A DNA stretch of 63,671 nt, taken from Gammaproteobacteria bacterium (GTDB lineage Bacteria > Pseudomonadota > Gammaproteobacteria > JABCZS01). This document shows positions 34,575 through 45,190 of this stretch, one piece after another. Where the stretch lies: assembly GCA_021773275.1 (NCBI GenBank), contig JAJFKJ010000005.1, positions 1 to 63,671 on the forward strand. The letters run 5' to 3'. Positions within the stretch are counted from its first letter, which is position 1, and each line of letters begins with the position of its first letter. A program made the translations under genes and the position numbers. The notes under the pieces are model-generated. The model was given only the letters and a program-made list of their open reading frames with translations. It ran no database searches and was not told the origin of the DNA.

Positions 34575-35870
34575 TTATGAAGACATAAACGGTGACCACG
34601 CTGGATCTTGAACATCACCATCTGGTGTCGGAATCTTGAGTTTAACACGTCCGTCTAAAGATACAGCACTTAATATTCGCTGGTCCCCATCGACGGTACT
34701 ATAGATGACCATTCTATCATTTGGCGCCAAAGAAGGCGACTGATCGAAGGCTGTTTCGGTCAAAATATAGAGTTGTTTGCTGGCTAAATCTTGCACAGCA
34801 ATATGGTAACGGTCGCGGTCACGATGAATCATGATCAGCTGTTTACCATCACTGGTCGGCGTTGCGCGCGCATTGTAATCACCTTCGTAAGTGATGCGTT
34901 GCACCTTTTTATTACTGGCATCAACACGGTAAATTTGCGGCATACCACCCCGATTCGAGGTGTAATACAAAAAGCGGCCATCAGGTGACCAACGCGGTTC
35001 GGTATCCATGCTCCAACCATCGGTTAACTTTTCAAGTTTGTTATTGCGCAAATCTAAGACATAAATCTTCGGCACAGTTTCATGTGACAATACCAGGGCC
35101 AAGCGATGACCATCTGGCGACCATGCAGGCGCACCATTAATACCGGGTTCTTTTGACACTAAGCGGCGCTTACCACTTGCAACATTGGCAATAAAAACTT
35201 GCGCGCGGTGGTCTTCGAAGGAAACATAAGCGACCTCTCTGCCATCAGGTGACCATGTCGGCGACATGATGGGTTCTGGGCTAACCAATATCGGCTGTGC
35301 GTTATAGCCATCGCTGTCCGCCACTTCTAAACGATACTCATCAAGCTGGCCCTTGCGGTTCCATTTTGTATTCACGTAAGCGATGCGTGTATTAAATGCA
35401 CCGGGGTGGCCTGTTAGGCTTTCATAAACTTCATCACTGATGTGATGCGAGAGACTGCGCAACTGTCTTTCACTCACGGTGTAAGAGCGAGATAATATCG
35501 GGGCTTTATCTTCCGTGGCTTTGTAGACATCAAATACATAGAAATCCACTTTGTACTTATCGTCGCCTTCGCGCGTAACATTGCCAACGACTACAGCATC
35601 CATTTTTAGACGACGCCAATAATCTAAATCCACCTCTTGTGGAACGCCTGGTTTTTGCGCCATGTTGCGCGTTGCCAACAATTCAAACTCACCGCTTCGA
35701 ATAAGATCGGCATCGATGATGTCTGTAATAGTGCGAGCAACTTGGTCATCACCTTGAAAAGGAACGATTGCAATAGGTGCTTTTGCCTCAATGCCCTGGG
35801 TTACTTCAATTTCAAGGGCGGCAAAAGCCAAAATTGGGAATAACAAAATGAAATATAATAATTGGCGCAT
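34575..35870 (-). CDS. tolB: TolB, periplasmic beta-propeller protein
   Basis: A 431-residue protein with a signal peptide (LYFILLFPILAFAALE), an N-terminal alpha/beta domain and a six-bladed propeller with repeated PxWSPDGRxxAY motifs (for example MSPTWSPDGREVAYVS and EPRWSPDGRFLYYTS). It transmits the state of TolA to Pal. The gene lies between tolA and pal as usual. Confidence 0.97.
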   Translation of the reverse strand: MRQLLYFILLFPILAFAALEIEVTQGIEAKAPIAIVPFQGDDQVARTITDIIDADLIRSGEFELLATRNMAQKPGVPQEVDLDYWRRLKMDAVVVGNVTREGDDKYKVDFYVFDVYKATEDKAPILSRSYTVSERQLRSLSHHISDEVYESLTGHPGAFNTRIAYVNTKWNRKGQLDEYRLEVADSDGYNAQPILVSPEPIMSPTWSPDGREVAYVSFEDHRAQVFIANVASGKRRLVSKEPGINGAPAWSPDGHRLALVLSHETVPKIYVLDLRNNKLEKLTDGWSMDTEPRWSPDGRFLYYTSNRGGMPQIYRVDASNKKVQRITYEGDYNARATPTSDGKQLIMIHRDRDRYHIAVQDLASKQLYILTETAFDQSPSLAPNDRMVIYSTVDGDQRILSAVSLDGRVKLKIPTPDGDVQDPAWSPFMSS

Positions 35871-35877
35871 GTTATAT

Positions 35878-36759
35878 CTACCTCTCTGAAATAATGGAAT
35901 CTGGGCGTAAAATTAATGTTAACTCACGAAACGATTTAAATACATCTGGGTCTTCTGGCACGGGTAATGGCGAGGCCTTGTACACCGCTGCAATCGCGGA
36001 ACGATCTTGTGCAACATTTCCGCTGGAACTTTTCAACTCAACTTTCAATACAGTACCGTTCGGTGATAAGCGCACCGATAAACGTGTGGTCGCATTAGGG
36101 TCGGGTGCCCCTTGTATTAACCAATGACGCATAATCGCTTGCTGCACCATGAGTTTATAGCGGTCGACCTCACGTAAGGTAATCGCATTTTGCTCAGCTT
36201 GCTGTGCAGCCAGCAATACTTGACGCTCCGCCTCTAATGCGGCTTGTATTGCAGCTTCTTCAGCGGCCTGTTGTGCGGCCAATGCTTGCCGGGATTCCAA
36301 GGCCGCCTGCTCCTGTGCCAGTCGTTGCTGCAGTGCTTTCTCCGCGGCCTGATTTTTTGCTAATTCTTGTTGCCTTAATTTTTCAGCCGCTTCATCGACT
36401 AGACGTTGTTGCCGAGCTTTTTCAGCTGCTTCTTCTTGCTTTTTAAGCGCCGCTAAACGTTGTTTTTCCGCTTCTTGCTCGCGCTTTATACGTTCTTTCT
36501 CAGCTAGTATGCGGCGTTGCTCTGCCAGTTTATCTTGCTCTATTTTATTAAGGCGATCCAGCTCATTTTGCAACTGCGCTTCGGTAATGGCTACCGCTTC
36601 AATAAAAGGCTCAGCTTGCGCTTGCATGGGCAACGTAAGCTTACGTGCCTCTGGGTTTTTAAATGTTACATTGACTAAAACAGCGCTAAGTATAAGCGCG
36701 TGCAAGGCTACAGAGCGCAACAAACCTCCTTTGAATTTCAAAGAATTTTTATAACGCAT
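35878..36759 (-). CDS. tolA: TolA, envelope-spanning Tol protein
   Basis: A 293-residue protein with an N-terminal membrane span (residues 15-31), a long Ala/Glu/Lys/Gln-rich helical domain (about 60-200) with many EKxRQQ-type repeats, and a C-terminal domain of the TonB-like fold (LSVRLSPNGTVLKVELKSSS). It couples the TolQR motor to TolB-Pal. The stop and the tolR start meet at 36759. Confidence 0.95.
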   Translation of the reverse strand: MRYKNSLKFKGGLLRSVALHALILSAVLVNVTFKNPEARKLTLPMQAQAEPFIEAVAITEAQLQNELDRLNKIEQDKLAEQRRILAEKERIKREQEAEKQRLAALKKQEEAAEKARQQRLVDEAAEKLRQQELAKNQAAEKALQQRLAQEQAALESRQALAAQQAAEEAAIQAALEAERQVLLAAQQAEQNAITLREVDRYKLMVQQAIMRHWLIQGAPDPNATTRLSVRLSPNGTVLKVELKSSSGNVAQDRSAIAAVYKASPLPVPEDPDVFKSFRELTLILRPDSIISER

Positions 36760-37193
36760 TAATCCTCGTCCTCAAACGGGCTGGTGATTAAGCCAACACT
36801 CGGCGCGCCTGCTTGTTGCAACATCGACATCGCTGTCACTACCTGCCCATACGAAACATTTTCATCACCGCGCATCAATACTTGCCGATTCGGGTCATTA
36901 GCAAGTGCTTGCGCCACATGGGCACTTAAGTCTTTTGGCATCATGGGTGTTGTCGGCGTTTCGCTGATATTTAAAAAATAATTACCAACATTATCAACGG
37001 TAACGACCATCGGTTGCTCAGGTTGCTGCTCAAGTGCGACTGCACCTGTTTGCGGCAAATCAACTTGCACACCCGAGGTTAATAATGGCGCGGTGATCAT
37101 AAAAATGACCAGCAGTACCAACATCACATCGACATAAGGCACGATGTTGATTTCTGCGATAGGTTGGTCTTCTGTGAAATAATTTTTTAGCAT
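36759..37193 (-). CDS. tolR: TolR, proton-channel subunit of the Tol motor
   Basis: A 144-residue ExbD/TolR protein with one span. The functional Asp lies in INIVPYVDVMLVLLVIF (Asp22), followed by a periplasmic domain with a GVQVDLPQT motif. The N-terminus includes the short AEINIVPY segment. It overlaps tolQ by 7 bases. Confidence 0.96.
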   Translation of the reverse strand: MLKNYFTEDQPIAEINIVPYVDVMLVLLVIFMITAPLLTSGVQVDLPQTGAVALEQQPEQPMVVTVDNVGNYFLNISETPTTPMMPKDLSAHVAQALANDPNRQVLMRGDENVSYGQVVTAMSMLQQAGAPSVGLITSPFEDED

Positions 37194-37858
37194 AATAGTT
37201 TCTTCTGCAGTACGCCCAGCACCTCTTCACCAAAAGTCTGGTAGCTGTTCACAAGTTGATTGATATGGTTTGAAAAACGGTTATAAGCAACAACCGCAGG
37301 TATCGCTGCAAACAAGCCCATCGCTGTTGCGACTAGCGCTTCTGCAATACCCGGCGCCACCATGGCAAGTGTTGCTTGTTGCACGCCACCTAATGCGATG
37401 AATGAATGCATAATGCCCCAAACTGTACCAAACAAACCGATATAAGGGCTTACTGAGCCTATCGTTGCAAGCCAGTTAATATTTTTTTGTAAAGATTCAC
37501 GTTCGCGCATAATAGCGATACGCATCGCGCGTTCTATATGTTCGCTACTGATTTGCACAGCCGTGTCTTTATTTTCAAAACGTAAGAAGTCGCGCATGCC
37601 CGCCATAAAAATAGCAGACGTGCTATCAAGCTTACGCTTGTTAGATGCCAGTTTTTCGTACATGGTACTTAGCTCTGCGCCCGACCAAAATTCATGTTCA
37701 AAATGTTTAGAACGCTGCGTGGTTTGTTTTAACAATCTGCGGTATTGAAAAATAAACGTCCAAGAAAGTACAGACAAGCCCAACAGCAGGAGCATGATCA
37801 TTTGCACCAAAAAGCCTGCATCGGTAAATAATTGCCAGATGGATAATTGCGTTGTCAT
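37187..37858 (-). CDS. tolQ: TolQ, motor subunit of the Tol system
   Basis: A 223-residue inner-membrane protein of the MotA/TolQ/ExbB family: one N-terminal span (about 15-35), a cytoplasmic loop, and two further spans with GTVWGIMHSFIALG and AEALVATAMGLFAAIPAVVAY. It shares base 37858 with ruvB. The thioesterase gene ybgC often found before tolQ is absent here. Confidence 0.96.
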   Translation of the reverse strand: MTTQLSIWQLFTDAGFLVQMIMLLLLGLSVLSWTFIFQYRRLLKQTTQRSKHFEHEFWSGAELSTMYEKLASNKRKLDSTSAIFMAGMRDFLRFENKDTAVQISSEHIERAMRIAIMRERESLQKNINWLATIGSVSPYIGLFGTVWGIMHSFIALGGVQQATLAMVAPGIAEALVATAMGLFAAIPAVVAYNRFSNHINQLVNSYQTFGEEVLGVLQKKLLC

Positions 37859-38874
37859 TATTTGTCTCCTGTTGAATCTGTTTGTAACCCAAAATGTAAA
37901 AATGCTTGTTTTGTTGCTAAGCGTCCGCGTGGTGTGCGATGGATAAACCCTTCTTGTATTAAATAAGGCTCTAATACATCTTCGATGGTGTCTTTCGCTT
38001 CACCGATGGCTGCCGCCAAAGATTCAACACCCACAGGCCCGCCTTCAAATTTTTCGATGATCGCTAATAGTAGTTTACGATCCATGATGTCAAAACCACG
38101 TGGGTCGACATCTAAACATTCTAGTGCATGTTGCGCACTTTGTGCGTTTACCGTACCATCACTTTTAACCTGTGCGTAATCGCGCACGCGGCGTAACAAG
38201 CGATTGGCAATACGCGGTGTACCGCGCGAACGTCGGGCAAGTTCCGCTGCCCCGGCTTGATCAATCGGAATACCCAATATATCTGCCGAGCGTAACACGA
38301 TTTCAGTAAGCTCAATAGTATTATAGAACTCTAAACGCTGAATAATCCCAAAACGATCGCGCAGCGGCGAGGTCAACATCCCAGCACGTGTGGTTGCGCC
38401 CACCAATGTGAAAGGCGGGAGATCTAATTTAATCGAACGCGCTGCAGGGCCTTCACCAATCATGATATCAAGTTTAAAGTCTTCCATCGCAGGGTATAAG
38501 ATTTCTTCGATGGCTGGGCTTAAACGATGAATCTCATCGATAAACAATACCTCATTTTCTTGCAGGTTGGTGAGCAATGCTGCGAGATCCCCTGCTTTAT
38601 CAATCACGGGGCCAGACGTTGTTCTAATCGCAACATTCATCTCATTAGCAATAATATTGGCCATAGTGGTTTTACCCAAACCTGGCGGGCCATAAATTAA
38701 GGTGTGGTCCAGGGGCTCATCCCGCCCTTTTGCAGCCTTGATAAAAATTTGCATCTGTTTTCGGGCAGCTTGCTGACCAATATATTCATCTAAGGTGCGC
38801 GGCCGAATGGACTTTTCCAAAATTTCTTCGCTCACATCCGCTGTCTGTGCGACAATTCTATCTTGCTCTATCAT
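37858..38874 (-). CDS. ruvB: RuvB, Holliday-junction branch migration motor
   Basis: A 338-residue AAA+ ATPase. Walker [11 protein letters not shown] lies at residues 61-70, Walker B is in [10 protein letters not shown], sensor-1 in LVGATTRAG, and the arginine finger region in RDRFG. The C-terminal winged helix includes RTPRGR. It moves Holliday junctions together with RuvA. It is co-oriented with ruvA 33 bases upstream. Confidence 0.98.
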   Translation of the reverse strand: MIEQDRIVAQTADVSEEILEKSIRPRTLDEYIGQQAARKQMQIFIKAAKGRDEPLDHTLIYGPPGLGKTTMANIIANEMNVAIRTTSGPVIDKAGDLAALLTNLQENEVLFIDEIHRLSPAIEEILYPAMEDFKLDIMIGEGPAARSIKLDLPPFTLVGATTRAGMLTSPLRDRFGIIQRLEFYNTIELTEIVLRSADILGIPIDQAGAAELARRSRGTPRIANRLLRRVRDYAQVKSDGTVNAQSAQHALECLDVDPRGFDIMDRKLLLAIIEKFEGGPVGVESLAAAIGEAKDTIEDVLEPYLIQEGFIHRTPRGRLATKQAFLHFGLQTDSTGDK

Positions 38875-38907
38875 TTATTGTCCTTTAATTTTAAAGCTTA
38901 GCACTAA

Positions 38908-39477
38908 TTATACAGCCTTTAAGGCAGCGCGGATGGTTTCTTCGGCGGTTAAGTCTTTGGCGCATTTATCCAGCATTTTTTGGGCATCATTGGCTTTGTA
39001 ACCCAGCGCAAGTAATGCTTCAAAGGCTTCATCTAAATGGGCGGATTTGCCTTTGCTGCTGGTCAGCACAATTTGTGTATCGAGCTTACCCTGCATTTCC
39101 AGAATAAGTTTTTGCGCCATCTTCGTGCCCACGCCAGGCAGCCTGGTTAAGCGCTTCACATCTTGCTCATGAATACACTGCACCAAAGCAGGAACTTCCA
39201 TGCCGGAAAGAATGGTTAAGGCAAGTTTCGGGCCCACACCGTTTGTTTTTATCAATTGCTTAAAAGCCTGTTGTGTTTGTACATCGTGAAAACCATATAA
39301 GGTTTGCGAATCTTCACGCACAATAAACGTCGTGTATAGGTGTACGGTTTGGTTCAATTCGGGTAAAACACAATAGCTGCTCATGGGTACCAATAATTCA
39401 TAACCTACGCCATTTACATCAACAACAATGGTGGGCGCTTTTTTGTGGGCAAGCTTGCCTTTTAGGTATGCGAACAT
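38908..39477 (-). CDS. ruvA: RuvA, Holliday-junction recognition protein
   Basis: A 189-residue protein: OB-fold domain (ILVDVNGVGY-like VVDVNGVGYELLVP), tandem helix-hairpin-helix motifs (TNGVGPKLALTILSG and LPGVGTKMAQKLI) and the C-terminal domain III (AFEALLALGYKANDAQ) that binds RuvB. It forms tetramers on junctions. Confidence 0.97.
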   Translation of the reverse strand: MFAYLKGKLAHKKAPTIVVDVNGVGYELLVPMSSYCVLPELNQTVHLYTTFIVREDSQTLYGFHDVQTQQAFKQLIKTNGVGPKLALTILSGMEVPALVQCIHEQDVKRLTRLPGVGTKMAQKLILEMQGKLDTQIVLTSSKGKSAHLDEAFEALLALGYKANDAQKMLDKCAKDLTAEETIRAALKAV

Positions 39478-39485
39478 GGTTTTCC

Positions 39486-39809
39486 TTAACTCATATAATT
39501 AAATAAAATTGCAACAATCCCAACAAATACAGCCATCATACCCGTCATCCCTGTAAATAAATTTACAGTTACTTTGTGGGCACTTTTATCAATTTTGCTT
39601 TCAAGTTCAAATTTTACTGAGTCAATTTTATTATCAAGTTGAATGCGCGTCATATCAAGATCATGCTTGGTAGCCACATTGGCCTCCTGAGCTTCTGCAA
39701 CCATGATTTGAGCATCAGCCAGACCTTTAGCCTGGCGCTCACTAAAACCATGGTCTTCTAAATGGTTTACATATTTAAGTGTATCAAAGATTGCTTGCGC
39801 ATGCGTCAT
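39486..39809 (-). CDS. DUF1640-type coiled-coil membrane protein
   Basis: A 107-residue protein with an N-terminal helix (FDTLKYVNHLEDHGFSERQA), a coiled-coil built of ATKHDLDMTRIQLDNKID-type repeats and a single C-terminal span (about 85-104). This matches the DUF1640/CCDC90-like family, whose bacterial function is unknown. It lies only 8 bases from ruvA, in a place where ruvC and ruvA are usually neighbours. Confidence 0.7.
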   Translation of the reverse strand: MTHAQAIFDTLKYVNHLEDHGFSERQAKGLADAQIMVAEAQEANVATKHDLDMTRIQLDNKIDSVKFELESKIDKSAHKVTVNLFTGMTGMMAVFVGIVAILFNYMS

Positions 39810-39908
39810 ATTTTACTCCATTTTTATTGTTCTTATAGGCTTATTATAAAATAGATTTAATTTAACAATCAATGCATTTTGGCTTATATTTTGGCAGCAC
39901 GCCTATGA

Positions 39909-39914
39909 TATAAT
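39909..39914 (+). promoter_or_regulatory. TATAAT -10 box immediately before arsC
   Basis: A consensus -10 ends seven bases before the arsC ATG, so transcription would begin at or next to the start codon. No Shine-Dalgarno sequence is visible, and no good -35 lies at 16-18 bases. A leaderless mRNA is possible. Confidence 0.4.
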
Positions 39915-39921
39915 ATGCACT

Positions 39922-40275
39922 ATGAAAAAGATAGTTATCTACCACAACCCGCGTTGCTCCAAATCCAGGCAAACACTCGCCCTGCTGCAAGAACGTGGCA
40001 TCGAACCTGAAATTATTGAATATTTAAAAACACCGCCTACGCCTGCAGAACTGCGAGCCTTATTGCAAAAACTAAATATTGCGCCGCGCGACTTATTGCG
40101 TAAAAAAGATGAGGCGTATAAAACTACAGGTCTACAAAACAAAAGTTTAGATGATCAAGAAGTCATCGAAATCATGTGCGCCAATCCGGTGCTCATCGAA
40201 CGTCCTATCGTTATCACTGACAAACAAGCAGCTATTGGCCGCCCACCTGAGAATGTGCTAGATATTTTATCGTAG
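39922..40275 (+). CDS. arsC: ArsC-family arsenate reductase (glutaredoxin type)
   Basis: A 117-residue protein with [13 protein letters not shown] (active Cys12), a central [11 protein letters not shown] segment and C-terminal [11 protein letters not shown] (the Arg triad region). It reduces arsenate using glutathione/glutaredoxin; some family members act only as Spx-like reductases. It stands alone, without other ars genes, and its 3' end overlaps the end of convergent ruvC by 9 bases. Confidence 0.92.
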   Translation: MKKIVIYHNPRCSKSRQTLALLQERGIEPEIIEYLKTPPTPAELRALLQKLNIAPRDLLRKKDEAYKTTGLQNKSLDDQEVIEIMCANPVLIERPIVITDKQAAIGRPPENVLDILS

Positions 40276-40740
40276 ATTATGGGAATGGCACAAAGCACAT
40301 GCCAAGGCATCCGCCGCGTCCGCCTGCGGCACAGCATTAAGCTTTAATAAACTTACCACCATGGTTTGCACCTGTTCTTTTGCGGCATTGCCGTAACCAA
40401 CAACACTTTGTTTTATTTGCCGTGCGGAATATTCAAAAATTTCTAGATCGTGTGCAAATGTTGCGGCGATTGCGGCCCCACGTGCTTGGCCAAGTTTTAT
40501 AGCACTATTGGGGTTATGATGCACAAATACTTGTTCGATCGCAAACTCGGTAGGTTGATAGGTTTGAATGACTTCTTGCAGGCCCGCAAATATAGTACGC
40601 AGTCGTGGCGCTGCCTCGCCCTGCTCTGCTTTCACTACGCCACTGCTCACATATTGTGGCGTTCTGCCATCCATAACGATTACACCGAAACCAGTGCATC
40701 GTGAACCTGGGTCAACACCCATGATGATTCGCTTTGTCAT
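40267..40740 (-). CDS. ruvC: RuvC, Holliday-junction endonuclease
   Basis: A 157-residue resolvase. The ATG at 40740, giving [19 protein letters not shown], is preferred to the longer frame; it lies 1 base after the yebC stop. Acidic catalytic residues are visible in GVDPG (Asp), FAIEQVF (Glu) and the C-terminal [12 protein letters not shown] (two Asp). It works with RuvAB, whose genes follow after the inserted arsC and DUF1640 genes. Confidence 0.96.
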   Translation of the reverse strand: MTKRIIMGVDPGSRCTGFGVIVMDGRTPQYVSSGVVKAEQGEAAPRLRTIFAGLQEVIQTYQPTEFAIEQVFVHHNPNSAIKLGQARGAAIAATFAHDLEIFEYSARQIKQSVVGYGNAAKEQVQTMVVSLLKLNAVPQADAADALACALCHSHNLR

Positions 40741-40741
40741 A

Positions 40742-41479
40742 TTATTCGTACGCTTCGCTCGGAATATCTGCATTAGTATAGACGTTTTGCACGTCATCGG
40801 AGTCTTCAAGCATATCGATCATTTTGATAATTTTCTTGCCATCATCGACATTAACTTCTACTTGTATTTCTGGCAGCATGGTTACTTCAGAAAAATCTGG
40901 ATTCAGGCTCTGGCTAATAAACGCTTGCTTAACCACTTCAAAAGTCTCTGGCGAGGTAATGACTTCGAAACTACCGTCATCGTTGTGGCGAATATCATCA
41001 GCGCCCGCATCCAGGCCGACTTCCATTAACTTATCTTCATCATGATCTGCCGAGAACAGCATCTGGCCGATGTGATTAAACAAATAGGCAACAGAACCGT
41101 CAGTACCGAGGTTACCTCCGCACTTGGTAAATGCATGACGCACATCAGCCACGGTGCGATTACGATTGTCGGTCATGGCATCAACCAACACCGCAACACC
41201 ACCCGGCGCATAACCTTCATAGCGTAGCTCTACCAAATCACTACCTTCATCACCACCGGCACCGCGTTTAATTGCGCGTTGGATGACATCTTTTGTCATA
41301 TTGGCAGCTAAAGCTTTATCGATTGCCGTGCGCAAACGTGGATTTGACCCGGCGTCTTCTCCACCTAGGCGTGCTGCGATGGTCACTTCTCGAATAAGCT
41401 TAGTAAAAAGTTTTCCGCGCTTTGCATCTTGTTTGCCTTTACGATGCTGAATATTTGCCCATTTACTATGGCCTGCCAT
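40742..41479 (-). CDS. yebC: YebC/PmpR-family protein
   Basis: A 245-residue protein with the family start [20 protein letters not shown] and the conserved [15 protein letters not shown], the [15 protein letters not shown] and [14 protein letters not shown] blocks. Family members have been described as transcription regulators and as translation factors easing ribosome stalling. The order aspS-yebC-ruvC is standard in gammaproteobacteria. Confidence 0.97.
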   Translation of the reverse strand: MAGHSKWANIQHRKGKQDAKRGKLFTKLIREVTIAARLGGEDAGSNPRLRTAIDKALAANMTKDVIQRAIKRGAGGDEGSDLVELRYEGYAPGGVAVLVDAMTDNRNRTVADVRHAFTKCGGNLGTDGSVAYLFNHIGQMLFSADHDEDKLMEVGLDAGADDIRHNDDGSFEVITSPETFEVVKQAFISQSLNPDFSEVTMLPEIQVEVNVDDGKKIIKMIDMLEDSDDVQNVYTNADIPSEAYE

Positions 41480-41490
41480 GATGTCGTTCC

Positions 41491-43293
41491 TTAACTTTCT
41501 GCTTCAACTGCTGGTTTGCGTATACGAATATTTAATTCTTTTAACTGCGCTTCACTGACATCAGAAGGTGCTGATGTTAATGGGCATTGTGCTGTTTGCG
41601 TTTTCGGAAAAGCAATAACTTCACGAATTGAGTCTGCACCAACCATGACCATGATTAATCGGTCTAAACCAAAAGCGATACCACCATGTGGCGGGCAACC
41701 GTATTTTAGTGCTGTAAGCAAATGTGCAAAACGTGCATTGGCTTCTTCGGGGCCCATTGCCAACAATTCAAATACGGCTTCTTGCATTTCAATGTTGCTG
41801 ATACGAATTGAACCACCGCCTAATTCAAAACCATTGAGCACCATGTCATAGGCGCGGGACAATGCTGCACCAGGGTCTTTTTTAAGTTGCTCTGCCGTCA
41901 CATCTTTTGGCGAAGTAAAGGGATGATGCAAAGGGTCCCAAACACCTGAACCTGCATCTTGTTCGAACATCGGGAAGTCAACCACCCACAATGGTGCCCA
42001 ATCGCCTTGCAACATGCCTTTGTCTTTGGCGATTTTCTCACGCAACATACCCAAGGCTTCATTGACTATTTTCGCTTTATCAGAACCGAAGAAAATCAGG
42101 TCGCCATTTTTTGCACCCGTGCGTTCAAGCACAGCATTAATGGATTCTTCGTTTAAAAACTTCAAAATAGGTGATTGCAAGCCTTCTGTGCCTTGTGCCA
42201 TATCATTTACTTTGATGTAGGCTAAACCTTTGGCGCCAAATTGACTCACAAACTTGGTGTAATCATCGATATCTTTCCGCGACAACAACTCACCGCCATT
42301 GGGTATTTTCATCGCGGCAACGCGACCTTTTTTATCTTTGGCTGGACCAGAAAATACTTTAAAGTCGACATTTTGCATGACGTCTTTTAAATCAACAATT
42401 TCTAGCGAGTTACGCATGTCGGGTTTATCTGAACCATAACGTGACATGGCGTCAGCATAGCTGATACGCGGGAATGGGTTGGGTAATTCAACGTTCAATA
42501 ATGTTTTAAATAGGTCACGGATCATGTTTTCCATGAGCCCCATGATGTCTTCTTCATCAGTAAAGGTGGTTTCAACATCCAGCTGGGTAAATTCAGGTTG
42601 GCGATCGGCCCGTAAATCTTCGTCACGAAAACAGCGCACCACTTGATAATAACGATCAAAACCCGACATCATCAGTAACTGTTTAAATATTTGTGGTGAT
42701 TGTGGCAGCGCAAAAAACTCCCCCGGGTGTGTGCGGCTAGGTACAAGATAATCACGAGCCCCTTCTGGCGTAGCACGCGTCAATACCGGTGTTTCAATCT
42801 CCAGGAATTCATGTTTATCGAGATACTCACGTAAAAAATGTGTAGTTTTGTGGCGTAGCTTCATGTGCGCGGCTATTTCAGGGCGGCGCAAATCCATGTA
42901 GCGATATTTGAGGCGCACATCTTCGCCTACTTGAATATAGCTATCGAGCGGAAATGGCGGTGTCTCAGAGCTATTGAGCACTGTTAATTCTGCCGTCACC
43001 ACTTCAATCTCGCCAGTGGGCAACTCAGGGTTGATAGTACCTTCAGGGCGACGACACACTTCACCGGTCACCTGTACCACGTATTCACTACGAATCTTCT
43101 CGGCTAGCGCAAATGCTGCGGCTTGCTCAGGGTTTACCACTACCTGTACTAGACCCTCGCGATCGCGTAGGTCGAGGAATATCACACCACCATGGTCACG
43201 GCGACGATGCACCCAGCCACAGAGTGTTACGGTTTGCCCTAAATGGTCGGTGGTGATGACACCACAATAGTCAGTTCGCATTGCTGTTTTCAT
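41491..43293 (-). CDS. aspS: Aspartyl-tRNA synthetase
   Basis: A 600-residue class II synthetase of bacterial type. The N-terminal OB-fold includes [24 protein letters not shown]. Motif 2 is [20 protein letters not shown], the GAD domain lies in the middle, and motif 3 is [14 protein letters not shown]. It charges tRNA-Asp. The length equals the usual bacterial enzyme. It heads the leftward yebC-ruvC cluster. Confidence 0.98.
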   Translation of the reverse strand: MKTAMRTDYCGVITTDHLGQTVTLCGWVHRRRDHGGVIFLDLRDREGLVQVVVNPEQAAAFALAEKIRSEYVVQVTGEVCRRPEGTINPELPTGEIEVVTAELTVLNSSETPPFPLDSYIQVGEDVRLKYRYMDLRRPEIAAHMKLRHKTTHFLREYLDKHEFLEIETPVLTRATPEGARDYLVPSRTHPGEFFALPQSPQIFKQLLMMSGFDRYYQVVRCFRDEDLRADRQPEFTQLDVETTFTDEEDIMGLMENMIRDLFKTLLNVELPNPFPRISYADAMSRYGSDKPDMRNSLEIVDLKDVMQNVDFKVFSGPAKDKKGRVAAMKIPNGGELLSRKDIDDYTKFVSQFGAKGLAYIKVNDMAQGTEGLQSPILKFLNEESINAVLERTGAKNGDLIFFGSDKAKIVNEALGMLREKIAKDKGMLQGDWAPLWVVDFPMFEQDAGSGVWDPLHHPFTSPKDVTAEQLKKDPGAALSRAYDMVLNGFELGGGSIRISNIEMQEAVFELLAMGPEEANARFAHLLTALKYGCPPHGGIAFGLDRLIMVMVGADSIREVIAFPKTQTAQCPLTSAPSDVSEAQLKELNIRIRKPAVEAES

Positions 43294-43381
43294 GTATTAG
43301 CCCCTTTGTGTAGGGGTATTATATCAAGAATTTAAGGCGGGATGGTCGTTAACAGCAAAAATTAAGGTGATTTCAGGCCCT

Positions 43382-43663
43382 CTACAGAACTTCAAAGCCA
43401 GTAAAATCTTCAGGTTTTTCAAGTTCTGTTGTTTCAGCCATAACCAAGCTTACTTTGGCTGCATCAGGCCCATGCCATAACCAACGCTCGAACATCGCCA
43501 GTTGCGCCTCTTCACCACAGGCAACCGCACTGACACTACCGTCTAGTTCATTCCGCACCCAGCCTCGCAGGCCAAGCTCATTGGCCTTTTTTTGTGTATT
43601 CGCGCGGTAGAATACTCCCTGTACAACACCTTGAATATTGTATTGATGACAAACTTGACTCAT
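43382..43663 (-). CDS. acyP: Acylphosphatase
   Basis: A 93-residue protein with the signature GVVQGVFYRANTQKKA (substrate-binding Arg20) and GLRGWVRNELDGSV (catalytic Asn38). It hydrolyses acyl phosphates. It overlaps the YihY-type gene upstream by 4 bases. Confidence 0.95.
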   Translation of the reverse strand: MSQVCHQYNIQGVVQGVFYRANTQKKANELGLRGWVRNELDGSVSAVACGEEAQLAMFERWLWHGPDAAKVSLVMAETTELEKPEDFTGFEVL

Positions 43664-44478
43664 GGTTGTTCACCTTCACTGATCGTCATTTCACGCGTAA
43701 TCATACAACTAAACAATACGATTACCCACGACAAATACAACCACAAAATCAAAATTGGCAACACTGATAAAGCACCATAAATAATTTCATAAGCATGAAA
43801 ATAAGACAGGTACAAGCGGAATAATTGTTTCATGCCTTCAAAAAGCGCCGAACCTACCAGAGCACCCCACAAAGCGGGGATGATAGGCACATAACCATTA
43901 GGCACAACTTTATATAAAATTAGAAAACCACAATAGGTTGCCACACTGGGCATTAAAATTTGTTTAAAAGGTGTGAAAGTACCTAATATAAAACTAGACA
44001 GCGCAAAACTTAATCCAATAAACAGAGGGAAAAACACAATAATCGCAAGGTGCTTTAATAAACGTTTCCACCAAGCGTGATTATCTACCCCGTAATGCCA
44101 AATATGATTAATTGATAGTTCAAGGTTGATTAACAACATAGTTGCCGTAACAAACAAAAATATAACACCTACCTTGGTTAACTCTGTGGCCTGCTTTGCA
44201 AACTGGTCAAGTTGCGCCTCGATCGTTTCACCTGTTTTAGGCACAAAATTTTCAAAAACAAAATCTTGCAGCTGCTCTATCACGCCTGAGAAAAGAGGTA
44301 ATATCTGAATCAATGCCAGGGTGATCGCCATCATGGGGACCAGCGCTATTAAGGTCGATATAGTAAGACTAGAAGCACAGCGGCTGGTGCTTTCGTGCCA
44401 GAATTGCTGCCCCGCCCGCACGAAGATACGCCAGTCCATGGGCCGATAGTTTTGCTTAGATTTGGTCTTCATGATCAC
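43660..44478 (-). CDS. YihY/BrkB-family inner membrane protein
   Basis: A 272-residue protein with about six spans and the family blocks FWHESTSRCASSLTISTLIALVP (near the N-terminus), INHIWH, and YGALSVLPILILWLYLSW near the C-terminus. Once proposed as ribonuclease BN, the family is now regarded as membrane proteins of unclear function. The upstream, in-frame ATG choice is uncertain by a few codons. Confidence 0.88.
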   Translation of the reverse strand: MIMKTKSKQNYRPMDWRIFVRAGQQFWHESTSRCASSLTISTLIALVPMMAITLALIQILPLFSGVIEQLQDFVFENFVPKTGETIEAQLDQFAKQATELTKVGVIFLFVTATMLLINLELSINHIWHYGVDNHAWWKRLLKHLAIIVFFPLFIGLSFALSSFILGTFTPFKQILMPSVATYCGFLILYKVVPNGYVPIIPALWGALVGSALFEGMKQLFRLYLSYFHAYEIIYGALSVLPILILWLYLSWVIVLFSCMITREMTISEGEQP

Positions 44479-44550
44479 ATTAGTATTTTATATAGTTTAT
44501 ATATTTATGTTAGCATATGGCATCGTCTATGTCTTGACGGAGAAGGACTC

Positions 44551-45141
44551 ATGTCAGAAATTTTAGTGTTATTTTACTCTCGCAATGGTGCTGTGCGTGA
44601 GATGGCAGAAAAAATTGCCCAAGGTATCGAAAGTATCAGCGGTATGCAGGCACGCCTGCGCACTGTTCCACCGGTGTCACCCGCCACGGAGCAAACAGTC
44701 GATAAAGTACCCAATGATGGGCCCCCTTATGTTAGTCACCAAGATCTTGAGGCATGCGTTGGCCTTGCCTTAGGCAGCCCAACACGTTTTGGCAATATGG
44801 CGGCACCACTGAAATACTTTTTAGACACCACAGGCGCGCATTGGTTCACCGGCACCCTAGAAGGCAAGCCTGCGATGGTCTTTACATCTACCAGTAGCAT
44901 GCACGGTGGCCAAGAATCTACTTTACTGAGCATGATGCTACCGCTGATGCACCACGGCATGCTTATTGTTGGCACACCGTTCACCGAAGAACGTCTAGTT
45001 CATACCGAAACGGGAGGCACGCCGTATGGTCCATCCCATGTGGCAGGCCCAGACAGCAACAAACCTTTGTCTGAAGATGAAATAATTTTATGCACGAACA
45101 CCGGTAAACGTTTAGCAAAAATTTGTAAAAAGCTTACCTAG
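44551..45141 (+). CDS. wrbA: WrbA-type NAD(P)H:quinone oxidoreductase
   Basis: A 196-residue flavodoxin-fold protein. The ATG at 44551 has a GGAGAAGG box and starts MSEILVLFYSRNGAVREMA, the FMN phosphate loop; the frame is open further upstream without support. GSPTRFGNMAAPLKYFLD and FTSTSSMHGGQEST are the other FMN-binding signatures. It reduces quinones by two electrons, protecting against oxidative stress. Confidence 0.93.
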   Translation: MSEILVLFYSRNGAVREMAEKIAQGIESISGMQARLRTVPPVSPATEQTVDKVPNDGPPYVSHQDLEACVGLALGSPTRFGNMAAPLKYFLDTTGAHWFTGTLEGKPAMVFTSTSSMHGGQESTLLSMMLPLMHHGMLIVGTPFTEERLVHTETGGTPYGPSHVAGPDSNKPLSEDEIILCTNTGKRLAKICKKLT

Positions 45142-45190
45142 TTTCTATACTCTGTTCCAACGTCCTCAACACTCGAACACGGAGCTTAAT

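Noticed and set aside
39879-39896. TTGGCT/TTGGCA as the arsC -35 box
   Set aside because: Distances to TATAAT (24 and 12 bases) are outside the functional range.
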